NCBI RefSeq assembly: GCF_016650695.1
Contig: NZ_JAEKFH010000005.1
Span: 806,001-870,000, forward strand
Reading direction: 5' to 3'
Source: Pseudomonas sp. TH41
Lineage (GTDB): Bacteria; Pseudomonadota; Gammaproteobacteria; Pseudomonadales; Pseudomonadaceae
Length of the DNA stretch: 64,000 nt
Positions within the stretch are counted from its first letter, which is position 1. Each line of letters begins with the position of its first letter. The position numbers were made by a program, and so were the translations under genes. This document shows, piece by piece, positions 8,487 through 16,441 of the stretch. The notes beneath the pieces are model-generated. The model was given only the letters and a program-made list of their open reading frames with translations. It did not search any database and was not told the origin of the DNA.

Positions 8487-8942
8487 TTAGCCCTCTTTGG
8501 CGGGAGTGGGTGCCGACTGGCCGCTATCTTTCAGCGCCTTGGTCACTTCCGGCGGCATGTATTTCTCATCGTGCTTGGCCAGGACTTCGTCAGCGACCAC
8601 CACGCCGTCGGCGTTGAGTTTGCCCAAGGCAACAATGCCCTGCCCTTCGCGGAACAGATCCGGAAGGATCCCGCGGTAGGTGATGGTCACGGATTTGTTG
8701 AAGTCGGTGACGATGAACTTCACGTCCAGCGAGTCGCCGGAACGTTGCAGCGAGCCTTTCTCGACCATGCCGCCCGCACGGATGCGCGTGTCTTGGGGAG
8801 CTTCACCGTTGGCGATCTGGGTCGGGGTGTAAAACAGATTGATGTTCTGCTGCAGGGCGCTCAGGGCCAGGCCGACGGCAGCGCCGACACCGACCAGGAT
8901 GGCGAGAATGATGATAAGACGCTTTTTACGCAGCGGATTCAC
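8487..8942 (-). CDS. ccmE: Haem chaperone CcmE
   Basis: A 151-residue membrane-anchored OB-fold protein that carries haem covalently from CcmABCD to CcmF. One N-terminal membrane helix (residues about 8-30) is followed by a beta-rich domain and the haem-binding LAKHDEKYMPPE, with His at residue 124. The tail is polar and disordered. It starts with GTG at 8942, overlapping the ccmD stop by four bases (GTGA). Confidence 0.95.
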   Translation of the reverse strand: MNPLRKKRLIIILAILVGVGAAVGLALSALQQNINLFYTPTQIANGEAPQDTRIRAGGMVEKGSLQRSGDSLDVKFIVTDFNKSVTITYRGILPDLFREGQGIVALGKLNADGVVVADEVLAKHDEKYMPPEVTKALKDSGQSAPTPAKEG

Positions 8943-9115
8943 TTGCCGTTCTCCCGGCGCAGACGACGCGCCTCTTGTTGCAGATACCGCTTGCGGGCCA
9001 GGATCGGCGCCGCCACGTTAAGGGCCAGCACTGCCAGGCAAATGCCATAGGCTGACCAGACATACAGGCCATGATGGCCCATGGCGAGGAAGTCGCCGAA
9101 TGAAGCAAAACTCAT
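8939..9115 (-). CDS. ccmD: Haem exporter small subunit CcmD
   Basis: A 58-residue single-span membrane protein, in the right frame between ccmC and ccmE. It reads MSFASFGDFLAMGHHGLYVW and then a hydrophobic helix, ending in the basic tail RRLRRENGK. CcmD stabilises CcmE in the CcmC/CcmAB complex and is needed to release holo-CcmE. The start overlaps the ccmC stop by four bases and its stop overlaps the ccmE GTG by three. Confidence 0.9.
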   Translation of the reverse strand: MSFASFGDFLAMGHHGLYVWSAYGICLAVLALNVAAPILARKRYLQQEARRLRRENGK

Positions 9116-9867
9116 CGAGCGGCCTCCAGACTGTTCTGCACTTCTGCCTTAACCCAACTCGCCCGGGCTTCGCGCTTGAGCACTTCGAGGCGCATGCGCA
9201 GCAGCAATACCGCGCCGAAGAAACAGTAGAAACCCAGCACCGTCAGCAGCAACGGCAGCCACATCTCGGCCGGCATTGCCGGTTTTTCGGTGAGGGAGAA
9301 GGTCGCGCCCTGATGCAGGGTATTCCACCACTCCACCGAGTATTTGATGATCGGGATGTTGATCACGCCGACAATCGCCAGCACCGAGCAGGCTTTGGCG
9401 GCGCTGTCACGATTACTGATCGCGTTGCCCAGCGCAATAAGACCGAAGTACAGAAACAGCAGAATTAACATGGACGTCAGTCGTGCATCCCAGACCCACC
9501 ACGAGCCCCAGGTCGGTTTGCCCCAGATCGCACCGGTGACCAGCGCCACGGCGGTCATCCAGGCACCGATGGGGGCCGCGCATTGCAGGGCGACATCGGC
9601 CAGTTTCATCTTCCACACCAGTCCGACGATGCCGCACACGGCCAGCATGATGTAGCAGGACTGCGCCAGCATGGCGGCCGGAACATGGATATAGATGATG
9701 CGAAAGCTGTTGCCTTGCTGGTAGTCCGGCGGCGCAAAGGCCAGGCCCCAGACGACGCCAACGCCGATCAGCAGCAACGCCGCGACGCTCAGCCACGGCA
9801 GCAGTTTGCCGCTGATGCCGTAAAACCATTTGGGCGAGCCGAGCTTATGAAACCAGGTCCAGTTCAT
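9112..9867 (-). CDS. ccmC: Haem exporter membrane protein CcmC
   Basis: A 251-residue polytopic protein that loads haem onto CcmE. The Trp-rich signature GSWWVWDARLTSMLILLFLY and six hydrophobic segments are visible, with conserved His residues in periplasmic loops (IIYIHVPAAM and NTLHQG). The ATG at 9867 (MNWTWFHKLG) was chosen as the family start; upstream in-frame codons at 9882 and 9879 have no better ribosome site. An 80-base gap separates it from ccmB. Confidence 0.94.
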   Translation of the reverse strand: MNWTWFHKLGSPKWFYGISGKLLPWLSVAALLLIGVGVVWGLAFAPPDYQQGNSFRIIYIHVPAAMLAQSCYIMLAVCGIVGLVWKMKLADVALQCAAPIGAWMTAVALVTGAIWGKPTWGSWWVWDARLTSMLILLFLYFGLIALGNAISNRDSAAKACSVLAIVGVINIPIIKYSVEWWNTLHQGATFSLTEKPAMPAEMWLPLLLTVLGFYCFFGAVLLLRMRLEVLKREARASWVKAEVQNSLEAAR

Positions 9868-9946
9868 TACTGTTTCCATCACGGTTGCTGCTCTTCAACA
9901 CGAGGCAGCAAAGGGTCTTTACTGGTTAATTTTTAACCAGACCTCA

Positions 9947-10615
9947 TTATTCGCCGACACTGATCTTCAGGCCAGCAGCTATTGCAAAGGGTGTCAGGGT
10001 TATCGCCAGGGCGGTCAGGCTACCAAGCCACAACAGATAACCGGTCGCCGGCATTCCCTGTAATGCCGCCTGCAAGGCGCCACTGCCGAGAATCAACACC
10101 GGGATATACAGCGGCAGAATCAGCAGCGCCAGCAACAGGCCACCCCGCTTCAATCCCACCGTCAAGGCTGCGCCCACCGCACCGAGCAGGCTCAGCACTG
10201 GTGTACCGAGCAACAGGGAAAGCAGCAACACTGGCAGACAGGCGGTTGGCAAACCAAGCATCAACGCCAGTAAAGGTGCGAGCAAAACCAGTGCCAGGCC
10301 GGAAAACGACCAGTGTGCCAGCACCTTGGCCAAAACCAGAAGAGGCAGGGGGTGCGGCGAAAGGACCCACTGCTCAAGGGATCCATCTTCGAAATCACTG
10401 CGGAAAAGCCCGTCCAGCGAGAGCAGAACCGATAAAAGGGCCGCTACCCAGACCAGTCCCGGAGACAAGGTTTGCAACAATTGAGACTCGGGGCCGACCG
10501 CCAACGGGAACAGGGACACCACGATCGCGAAGAATACGAGCGGATTGGCCAACTCCGCAGGGCGGCGGAACAGCAAACGGGCCTCACGGGCGACCAACAG
10601 GCCGAAAACACTCAT
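9947..10615 (-). CDS. ccmB: Haem exporter membrane subunit CcmB
   Basis: A 222-residue membrane permease subunit that pairs with CcmA. Six hydrophobic segments and the CcmB-type stretch FEDGSLEQWVLSPHPLPLLV are present. CcmAB uses ATP to release holo-CcmE from CcmC and CcmD. Its start overlaps the ccmA stop by four bases. Confidence 0.94.
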   Translation of the reverse strand: MSVFGLLVAREARLLFRRPAELANPLVFFAIVVSLFPLAVGPESQLLQTLSPGLVWVAALLSVLLSLDGLFRSDFEDGSLEQWVLSPHPLPLLVLAKVLAHWSFSGLALVLLAPLLALMLGLPTACLPVLLLSLLLGTPVLSLLGAVGAALTVGLKRGGLLLALLILPLYIPVLILGSGALQAALQGMPATGYLLWLGSLTALAITLTPFAIAAGLKISVGE

Positions 10616-11247
10616 ACGGCCCAGTTCCCCAGATCAATGTCGCGATAGCCGGCCGGCATTCGAGTCAGCGTGTGGTGAGTGGTCAACACCACCATACCGC
10701 CCCGTTCACAGTGGGCGGCCAGGTGTTCTTCGAGTTGTGCGACGCCTTGTTTGTCGAGCGCGGTGAACGGTTCATCGAGGATCCACAGTGGCGGGCTGTC
10801 CAGGTACAAGCGCGCTAACGCCACGCGTCGTTGTTGCCCGGCAGACAGGGTGTGGCAAGGAACATCCTCGAAACCTCGCAGTCCGACCGCCGCCAGCGCC
10901 TGCCAGATAGCGTCATGGGAGGCCGGTTGATGCAGGGCGCACAGCCAGCTCAAGTTCTCTTCCGGGGTCAGCAGGTCCTTGATGCCGGCGGCATGGCCGA
11001 TCCACAACAAATTGCGCGCCAGCTCGCTGCGTTGCTCGTTCAGCGGCTGGCCGTTGAGCAGCACTTGACCGGCGGTCGGTTGCATCAGGCCGGACAGCAA
11101 GCGTAAAAGACTGGTCTTGCCGCTGCCATTGGGGCCGCTGATTTGTACCATTTCGCCACTGGCCAGTCTCAATTCGAGATTTTCGAAGAGCAGCCGAAGG
11201 TCTCGCTCACAAGCGAGGGCAACGGTTTGCAGGACTGGACTGGTCAA
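10612..11247 (-). CDS. ccmA: Haem exporter ATP-binding protein CcmA
   Basis: A 211-residue ABC ATPase, first gene of the ccm operon. It has Walker A GPNGSGKTS, the signature LSAGQQRRVALARL, Walker B LWILDEPF and the switch His in LTTHH. The only usable start is a TTG at 11247: the frame is closed by a TGA 24 bases upstream, and no ATG or GTG precedes the conserved core. A weak start on the first gene may limit CcmA. The 11248-11443 gap to the divergent fliK-like gene should hold the promoters. Confidence 0.93.
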   Translation of the reverse strand: MTSPVLQTVALACERDLRLLFENLELRLASGEMVQISGPNGSGKTSLLRLLSGLMQPTAGQVLLNGQPLNEQRSELARNLLWIGHAAGIKDLLTPEENLSWLCALHQPASHDAIWQALAAVGLRGFEDVPCHTLSAGQQRRVALARLYLDSPPLWILDEPFTALDKQGVAQLEEHLAAHCERGGMVVLTTHHTLTRMPAGYRDIDLGNWAV

Positions 11248-11443
11248 GAGATCACGGGCCTTTACGGTTCAAGTCGGCGGCGGAGCGGCCGCTAAAGAGA
11301 TGCAGCATAGATGCATTGGCGGCCTGTTCTAGAGAGCTGCGTCAAACAATTGCAATGTTTTCGCCACTCCCCGAAAGACGGGCGGCATTATACATGCCAT
11401 GCCCGACTCTAAAGAGTGCAATTTCCTCAGGTTGTGACCGCGT

Positions 11444-13018
11444 ATGACAGGCGAAATGAACATTCTCCCGCTACCGCAAACAGCGCCCGCGACCACGCGA
11501 CCGCTGGTGGTGAATGGCGATTTGCTCCAGCTGCAGACGCCGATGGAGGGCTTGATCACCGCCGGTCAGACGGCGCAAGCCGAAGTGCTGTCGCTCAAGC
11601 AGGCGGATCAGACGTTTCAATTGTTGCTCAAGGTCACCCTCGACAGCGGCCGCCAGACCACGGTCCAAGCCACCAGCACCCAACCGTTGCCACAAGGCAC
11701 CAGTCTGGCGATCACCCAGCCCTCGGCAAGCAACCTGGCGATCACGGTGCAACAGGCCATCGCTTCCAGCGTCGCCACCCTCACCCGCATCGACACGGCA
11801 CAACTGCCGGTCGGCACCTTGCTACAAGGCAAAGTGTTGACCTCGCAAGTGATGCCGCAGGTTGCGGGCCAGCCGACGGTGTTTCGTTCGATGGTCAGCC
11901 TGCTCAACACCGCGTTGAGTGGCAGCACGCTGAGTATCGACAGCCCGACACCCCTGCGCATCGGCACGCTATTGAGCGCCTTGGTCCAGGACACGCAGAC
12001 GCTGAAATTCGTGCCATTGAGCAGTCGCCAGGAACAGCTGGCAGTCACCCAACAACTGGTCAGCCAGCAAAGCCGCCAAGGCTCGCTGGATGGTCTGATC
12101 AGCGTCCTGCAAAACCTGCCGCAGTCCGATCAGACTTCCAGCGACCTGCGCGCTGCCGTAGACAAATTGCTCGCCGGCCTGCCCGATGTTCAGCAGCTGA
12201 GCTCACCAAAAGGTCTGGCCCAGGCGCTGGCCAGTAGCGGCCTGTTCCTCGAAGCAAAACTGCTGACCGGGCAAAACCCGACGCTGGCGCCGGACATGAA
12301 AGGCGATTTGCTCAAGCTGATCGCCCAACTGACACCGGGGCTGCCGACCAACACCACCCTCGGCGCAATCATCGCCGCCAACACCCTCGCCCAGACGATG
12401 CCGAGCTTCGTGCGCAGCGCCCTCGGCATGCTCGGCCAGGTCAGCGCCAAACCGCCGCCGACCAGTTTCCCGATCCCCGAGCGCTTGTTGCAGAGCATGG
12501 ACGGTGAAGGTGATCTGGAACACTTGTTGCGACTGGCCGCGGCAGCGGTTTCGCGCCTGCAAAGCCATCAATTGTCGAGCCTGGAACAGACCGGTGTCAC
12601 TGACGATGGTCGACTGCTCAGCACCTGGCAGCTGGAAATCCCGATGCGCAACGCGCAGGACATCGTGCCATTGCAGGTCAAGTTCCAGCGCGAAGAAGCG
12701 CCCGAGAAAGAACAACCGCACGAGCGCCGCGACGAACGCGAGCCCAAGCAACAACTGTGGCGAGTGGACCTGGCCTTCGACATGGAGCCGTTAGGCCCGT
12801 TACAGGTTCAGGCGCAGCTGATCAAAGGCAGCCTCTCCAGCCAACTCTGGGCCGAACGCCCGTACACCGCCCGCCTGATCGAAAGCAATCTGGCCGGGCT
12901 ACGCGAACGCTTGCTGGCCTCAGGCCTCAACGTCGGCAATCTCGACTGCCACCTCGGCACACCGCCGCAAGGCCCACAAACCCGCCTCGAACAACGCTGG
13001 GTCGACGAAACCGCATGA
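11444..13018 (+). CDS. FliK-like hook-length control domain protein
   Basis: A 524-residue protein with a C-terminal Flg_hook-type domain (about residues 380-515; EPLGPLQVQAQL and a Leu-rich tail). This resembles the part of FliK that contacts the export switch FlhB. The N-terminal 350 residues are rich in Gln, Thr, Ser and Leu. It is a paralogue, not the main hook-length ruler: a second and more canonical fliK lies at 35064-36434 inside the flagellar cluster. The start may be ATG 11444 or ATG 11456. It overlaps the next gene by four bases (ATGA), so the two are probably made together. Confidence 0.75.
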   Translation: MTGEMNILPLPQTAPATTRPLVVNGDLLQLQTPMEGLITAGQTAQAEVLSLKQADQTFQLLLKVTLDSGRQTTVQATSTQPLPQGTSLAITQPSASNLAITVQQAIASSVATLTRIDTAQLPVGTLLQGKVLTSQVMPQVAGQPTVFRSMVSLLNTALSGSTLSIDSPTPLRIGTLLSALVQDTQTLKFVPLSSRQEQLAVTQQLVSQQSRQGSLDGLISVLQNLPQSDQTSSDLRAAVDKLLAGLPDVQQLSSPKGLAQALASSGLFLEAKLLTGQNPTLAPDMKGDLLKLIAQLTPGLPTNTTLGAIIAANTLAQTMPSFVRSALGMLGQVSAKPPPTSFPIPERLLQSMDGEGDLEHLLRLAAAAVSRLQSHQLSSLEQTGVTDDGRLLSTWQLEIPMRNAQDIVPLQVKFQREEAPEKEQPHERRDEREPKQQLWRVDLAFDMEPLGPLQVQAQLIKGSLSSQLWAERPYTARLIESNLAGLRERLLASGLNVGNLDCHLGTPPQGPQTRLEQRWVDETA

Positions 13019-13344
13019 GAAATTCCGACACACCACGCCAGGCCATTGCCCTCAAATACGACGGCACCCACGCCCCTACTCTCACGGCCAAAGGTGATGA
13101 AGAACTGGCTGAAACCATTCTGAAGATCGCCCGCGATTATGACGTGCCGATCTACGAAAATGCCGAGCTGGTGAAGCTGCTGGCAAGGATGGAATTGGGG
13201 GAAAGTATTCCGGAGGAGTTGTATCGCACGATTGCCGAGATTATTGCGTTTGCGTGGCGTCTGAAGGGCAAGTTTCCGGCGGGGCATGATGCTTATGTGG
13301 TGATGGTGGAGAAGGACATTACCGAGCGCGGGGATGATTATTGA
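13015..13344 (+). CDS. FlhB C-terminal-domain-like export switch protein (FlhX type)
   Basis: A 109-residue protein that aligns with the FlhB cytoplasmic fragment after its autocleavage site. Here AIALKYDGTHAPTLTAKG matches AVALKYDPDKGGAPTLIAKG of FlhB at 29088-30227. The membrane part and the NPTH autocleavage motif are absent, so the protein begins where processed FlhB does. Such small FlhB-like proteins can replace the cleaved FlhB fragment in some bacteria. Coupling to the fliK-like gene suggests a paired accessory substrate-specificity switch. Confidence 0.8.
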   Translation: MRNSDTPRQAIALKYDGTHAPTLTAKGDEELAETILKIARDYDVPIYENAELVKLLARMELGESIPEELYRTIAEIIAFAWRLKGKFPAGHDAYVVMVEKDITERGDDY

Positions 13345-13368
13345 TTCTTTGATTCTTTGTTGAATGCA

Positions 13369-13460
13369 AAAAGATCGCAGCCTCGTTTCACTCGACAGCT
13401 CCTACGGGGTTATGTGTACACCTGTAGGAGCTGTCGAGTGAAACGAGGCTGCGATCTTTT
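13369..13460. repeat. Long perfect inverted repeat between convergent genes
   Basis: Arms at 13369-13405 and 13424-13460 are nearly perfectly complementary over about 37 bases (AAAAGATCGCAGCCTCG ... and its reverse complement). They contain the AGATCGCAGCC / GGAGCTGTCGAGTG REP family. The position between the plus-strand FlhB-like gene and the minus-strand DUF2802 gene suits a bidirectional terminator. Confidence 0.8.
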
Positions 13461-13467
13461 GATCTTC

Positions 13468-13860
13468 TCAGTTCTTGTGAAGCTTGCTCATCAACTCCGC
13501 CTCAGCCTGGGTCAACCCACAAGACTGAGTCAGTTCATCGACGCTGGCGCCCATCCCCACCAATCGTGCCGCCTGGGCAAACGACAGGCTCGACGGATCG
13601 CGCTGTTCCAGCTGAGCCAGCTTGTCCGGCAACGGCCCGACCACCGCACGCAGTTCGTGCAGGTCTTCACCCATGCGCACGTTGCCGCTCTGGTAGTTAT
13701 CGACGCGCTTGGCCAGGTCCTTGATGCGTTGATCACGCAGCGCATCGCCCTTTGCCTGTTGCGCGGCGATCAGCCGTTGGCCGCGAATGTACGCCAGAAA
13801 CATCGCCAGCGTGCCTGCCCAAAACAGGAACAGGACAATGACCGCCACCTCAAGAATCAA
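13468..13860 (-). CDS. DUF2802 domain protein, end of chemotaxis operon
   Basis: A 130-residue protein with one N-terminal membrane helix (EVAVIVLFLFWAGTLAMFLA). A coiled-coil-like middle (residues about 25-80) is followed by a C-terminal helix-turn-helix-like DUF2802 region (LSFAQAARLVGMGASVDELTQ). In Pseudomonas it follows cheW at the end of the fliA-che operon (PA1465 equivalent from memory). The function is unknown. It starts directly at the cheW stop, so it is very probably cotranscribed. Confidence 0.8.
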   Translation of the reverse strand: MILEVAVIVLFLFWAGTLAMFLAYIRGQRLIAAQQAKGDALRDQRIKDLAKRVDNYQSGNVRMGEDLHELRAVVGPLPDKLAQLEQRDPSSLSFAQAARLVGMGASVDELTQSCGLTQAEAELMSKLHKN

Positions 13861-14346
13861 TCAGATGTTCTCCAGGTCCGACCATTCTTCTTCGCTCATC
13901 ATCTTGTCCAGCTCGACCAGGATCAGCAGTTCATTGTTCTTGTTGCACACGCCTTGAATGAACTTGGCGGACTCTTCATTACCCACGTTCGGCGCAGTTT
14001 CGATTTCCGACTGACGCAGGTAAACCACTTCGGCGACGCTGTCGACCATGATCCCGACAACCTGTTTGTCGGCTTCGATGATAACGATACGGGTGTTGTC
14101 GCTGATCTCGGCATTCATCAGGCCGAAGCGCTGGCGGGTGTCGATCACGGTGACCACATTACCGCGCAGATTGATGATGCCCAGCACGTAGCTCGGGGCA
14201 CCCGGGACCGGGGCGATTTCGGTGTAACGCAGGACTTCCTGAACGCGCATCACGTTGATGCCGTAGGTTTCATTGTCCAGTTTGAAGGTTACCCATTGCA
14301 GGATCGGATCTTCGGAACCCTTTGCAGACGACGCCTTATCATTCAT
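13861..14346 (-). CDS. cheW: Chemotaxis scaffold protein CheW
   Basis: A 161-residue CheW with the full two-subdomain SH3-like fold. It includes NETYGINVMRVQEVLRY, the PSYVLGIINLRGNVVTVID core and the VDSVAEVVYL C-terminal part. It links CheA to chemoreceptors in polar arrays. It is downstream of parC and the CheW-like parP and belongs to the same che cluster (PA1464 equivalent). Confidence 0.93.
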   Translation of the reverse strand: MNDKASSAKGSEDPILQWVTFKLDNETYGINVMRVQEVLRYTEIAPVPGAPSYVLGIINLRGNVVTVIDTRQRFGLMNAEISDNTRIVIIEADKQVVGIMVDSVAEVVYLRQSEIETAPNVGNEESAKFIQGVCNKNNELLILVELDKMMSEEEWSDLENI

Positions 14347-14419
14347 ACCCTGACCCCTCGAAAAACCGCCCTAGCGGTGTGTGTTCTGTGCGATGGCAAG
14401 CAACTTGCCCCGCGTGTTT

Positions 14420-15310
14420 TTATGTCGGTTTATGGGGCGGCTTGCTGCCGCCCAAGTCCATGTGCTTCGCCCCGCCACTGGCGATCAACTCGGCCAATTC
14501 GGAAACGTCGAGCAATGCACACATGTGTTCAATCACCGTGCCTGCCAGCCATGGCCGTTGACCACGATGGCTGCGCCATTTGATTTCGTTCGGGTCCAGG
14601 CGCAACGAGCGGCTGACTTGATGCACCGCCAGCCCCCACTCATAGCCCTGAACCGAAATAACGTATTGCAGGCCCTGACGGAAATCTTCGCGATAGCGAT
14701 CGGGCATGACCCAACGCGCGGTATCCAGCACTTTCAGGTTGCCGGCCTGGCTCGGCAGGATCCCGAGAAACCATTCCGGCTGGCCGAACAGCGGCGTCAG
14801 TTCGTGACCGGCCAGGGAATAAATCGAGCCCAGGCACACCAGCGGCACCGCAAGGGTCAAACCGGCCACATCGAACAGCAGGCATTCGAACGGCTCGGCA
14901 GCCCAAGCCGGGCGACCGTCGGTTTCCACCGGTGGCGGCGTATTGCTGGGCGGCAGATGGACTTCGACTACCGGTGGCACCAAGGCTTGCAACAACGGTG
15001 CGATGGTCGACACTGGCGCCAGAACCGGTGCCGGCGCCTCGATCACTGCGACCGGCGTTTTTGTCACTGGCGCCGCTACCGGCGCCGCAACCACCTCAGG
15101 TTTGTGTGCATCGCGAGCCTGCTCTTCGAGCACCGCCGCCTGGAACTCGTCCAGTGCAGCTTCAACCTCGACAGCCTCAACAACCGCGACCACTTCTACA
15201 AGCGCTTCAACTTCAACTGACAGTTCTTCGGTCGCATCCTGCAGCAAGCTGTCCAGATAAGACTGGAGCGCCAATTGCGGACGCGAAGTAATCTTCACCG
15301 GCCGGTTCAT
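14420..15310 (-). CDS. parP: ParP-like protein with C-terminal CheW domain
   Basis: A 296-residue protein. The N-terminal 30 residues (MNRPVKITSRPQLALQSYLD) precede a long Ala/Val/Glu/Pro-rich linker (about 30-155). A CheW-like domain occupies about 165-285 (FECLLFDVAGLTLAVPLVCL). In Vibrio and Pseudomonas, ParP couples chemosensory arrays to the polar ParA-like ParC through its CheW-like domain and CheA. The ATG at 15310 has AAAGG seven bases upstream; GTG 15316 is an alternative. The upstream junction with parC is a tandem duplication. The name is inferred from context and architecture. Confidence 0.8.
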   Translation of the reverse strand: MNRPVKITSRPQLALQSYLDSLLQDATEELSVEVEALVEVVAVVEAVEVEAALDEFQAAVLEEQARDAHKPEVVAAPVAAPVTKTPVAVIEAPAPVLAPVSTIAPLLQALVPPVVEVHLPPSNTPPPVETDGRPAWAAEPFECLLFDVAGLTLAVPLVCLGSIYSLAGHELTPLFGQPEWFLGILPSQAGNLKVLDTARWVMPDRYREDFRQGLQYVISVQGYEWGLAVHQVSRSLRLDPNEIKWRSHRGQRPWLAGTVIEHMCALLDVSELAELIASGGAKHMDLGGSKPPHKPT

Positions 15311-15322
15311 GCGCACACCTTT

Positions 15323-15412
15323 GTAGGAGCTGCCGCAGGCTGCGATCTTTTAGCCATTTCAGGAGCGCTGCAAAGCAAGATCAAAAGATCGCAGCCTGCG
15401 GCAGCTCCTACA
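15323..15412. repeat. REP pair, copy 1 (GGAGCTGCCGCAGGCTGCGAT family)
   Basis: Inverted arms of about 29 bases that contain AGCTGCCGCAGGCTGCGATC and its complement, with a loop of about 30 bases. It belongs to the first unit of the tandem duplication. Confidence 0.85.
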
Positions 15413-15504
15413 GGGATTGGGTTCATGTCAGGCCCCCTGCGGAACAGCTCGCTGCGCGAGCGAGAGGTGACCTTCACTGGCCGGTTCATTGGCACACCCC
15501 CACC

Positions 15505-15594
15505 GTAGGAGCTGCCGCAGGCTGCGATCTTTTGACCATTTCAAGAACGCCGCACAGCAAGATCAAAAGATCGCAGCCTGCGGCAGCTCCTACA
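15505..15594. repeat. REP pair, copy 2 (GGAGCTGCCGCAGGCTGCGAT family)
   Basis: Nearly identical to the pair at 15323-15412, 182 bases away. The loop differs by several substitutions, so the duplication is not brand new. Confidence 0.85.
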
Positions 15595-15609
15595 GGGATT
15601 GGGTTCATG

Positions 15610-16398
15610 TCAGGCCACCTGCGGAACGAGCTGCTGAGCAAGCAAGTGCTTGAGCAGTGCGCGGTAAGCGAGAACGCCACGGCTCTTGCCGTCGAATTGC
15701 GAAGGCGTCAGCCCTGCCCGACTGGCGTCACGCAAGCGGGTATCGACCGGGATGTAGCCCTGCCAGATTTCTTCCGGGTACTTGTCACGCAAAACCCGCA
15801 GCGTCCCCAGGGACGCTTGGGTGCGGCGGTCGAAAAGGGTCGGCACGATGCTGAAGGGCAGCGCCTGTTTGCGTGAGCGATTGATCATCGCCAGCGTGTT
15901 GACCATCCGTTCCAGGCCTTTGACTGCCAGGTGTTCGGTCTGCACCGGGATCACCAACTGCTGGCTCGCCGCCAAGGCATTGACCATCAGCACGCCGAGC
16001 AACGGCGGACTGTCGATAACCGCGTAATCGAAGTCCTGCCACAATTGCGCCAGGCTCTTGGCAATCACCAGGCCCAAACCGCTCTGGCCTGGCGACTGGC
16101 GTTCAAGAGTCGCCAGCGCGGTGCTCGACGGCAACAACGAAATACTGTCGTGACTGGTGGGCAACAACAACTGACCGGGCAAACCTTGCGGCACGCTGCC
16201 CTTGTGCAGAAACAGGTCGTAGCTGCTGTGTTCCAGGCTGTCGGGGTCGTAGCCAAAGTAACTGGTCATGGAGCCGTGGGGGTCGAGATCGACCATGACC
16301 ACGCGCTTGCCCGCCTCGGCCAGTAAACCGGCTAAAGCGATAGAGGAAGTGGTTTTACCGACACCACCCTTTTGATTGGCGACTGCCCAGACTCTCAT
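15610..16398 (-). CDS. parC: ParA-family ATPase ParC (chemotaxis array positioning)
   Basis: A 262-residue deviant Walker ATPase. It begins MRVWAVANQKGGVGKTT, with the P-loop at residues 9-17. It also has VMVDLDPHGSMTSYFGYD (switch I region) and AVIDSPPLLGVLMVNAL (Walker B). Within che clusters such ParA homologues place chemosensory arrays at the cell pole and segregate them at division. It lies between motD and the CheW-like parP. No parB gene is near, which fits array positioning rather than DNA partition. The symbol follows the Vibrio/Pseudomonas ParC usage. Confidence 0.85.
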   Translation of the reverse strand: MRVWAVANQKGGVGKTTSSIALAGLLAEAGKRVVMVDLDPHGSMTSYFGYDPDSLEHSSYDLFLHKGSVPQGLPGQLLLPTSHDSISLLPSSTALATLERQSPGQSGLGLVIAKSLAQLWQDFDYAVIDSPPLLGVLMVNALAASQQLVIPVQTEHLAVKGLERMVNTLAMINRSRKQALPFSIVPTLFDRRTQASLGTLRVLRDKYPEEIWQGYIPVDTRLRDASRAGLTPSQFDGKSRGVLAYRALLKHLLAQQLVPQVA

Positions 16399-16441
16399 TC
16401 AGATAGTTCCTCCCGGTCGACAGGGTCGACCGAGAAATAGC

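Larger units (their letters stand above)
15283..15640. repeat. Tandem duplication of the parC-parP junction, about 180 bp per unit
   Basis: Two adjacent units (about 15283-15461 and 15463-15640). Each holds, in minus-strand order, the last bases of parC, a REP pair, and (intact or copied) the first ten or so codons of parP. The copy between the two REP pairs fuses a duplicated parP start (MNRPVKVTSRS) to a duplicated parC tail, giving a short chimeric frame at 15307-15489. The stop of that frame overlaps the true parP ATG. Periods measured at several landmarks are 179-182 bases. Confidence 0.85.

Noticed and set aside
6468..9050. An 860-codon plus-strand open frame across ccmG/ccmF/ccmE
   Set aside because: It is His/Gln/Arg-rich antisense sequence opposite the highly conserved ccmF and ccmE; a codon-bias shadow in GC-rich DNA.
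15307..15489. Chimeric 60-codon frame as a genuine gene
   Set aside because: It is explained by the tandem duplication and reads through REP arms; reported as a finding, not as a CDS.
15610..16398. Plasmid-type ParA partition locus
   Set aside because: No parB or centromere-like repeat is nearby, and the gene sits in the chemotaxis operon beside parP and cheW.
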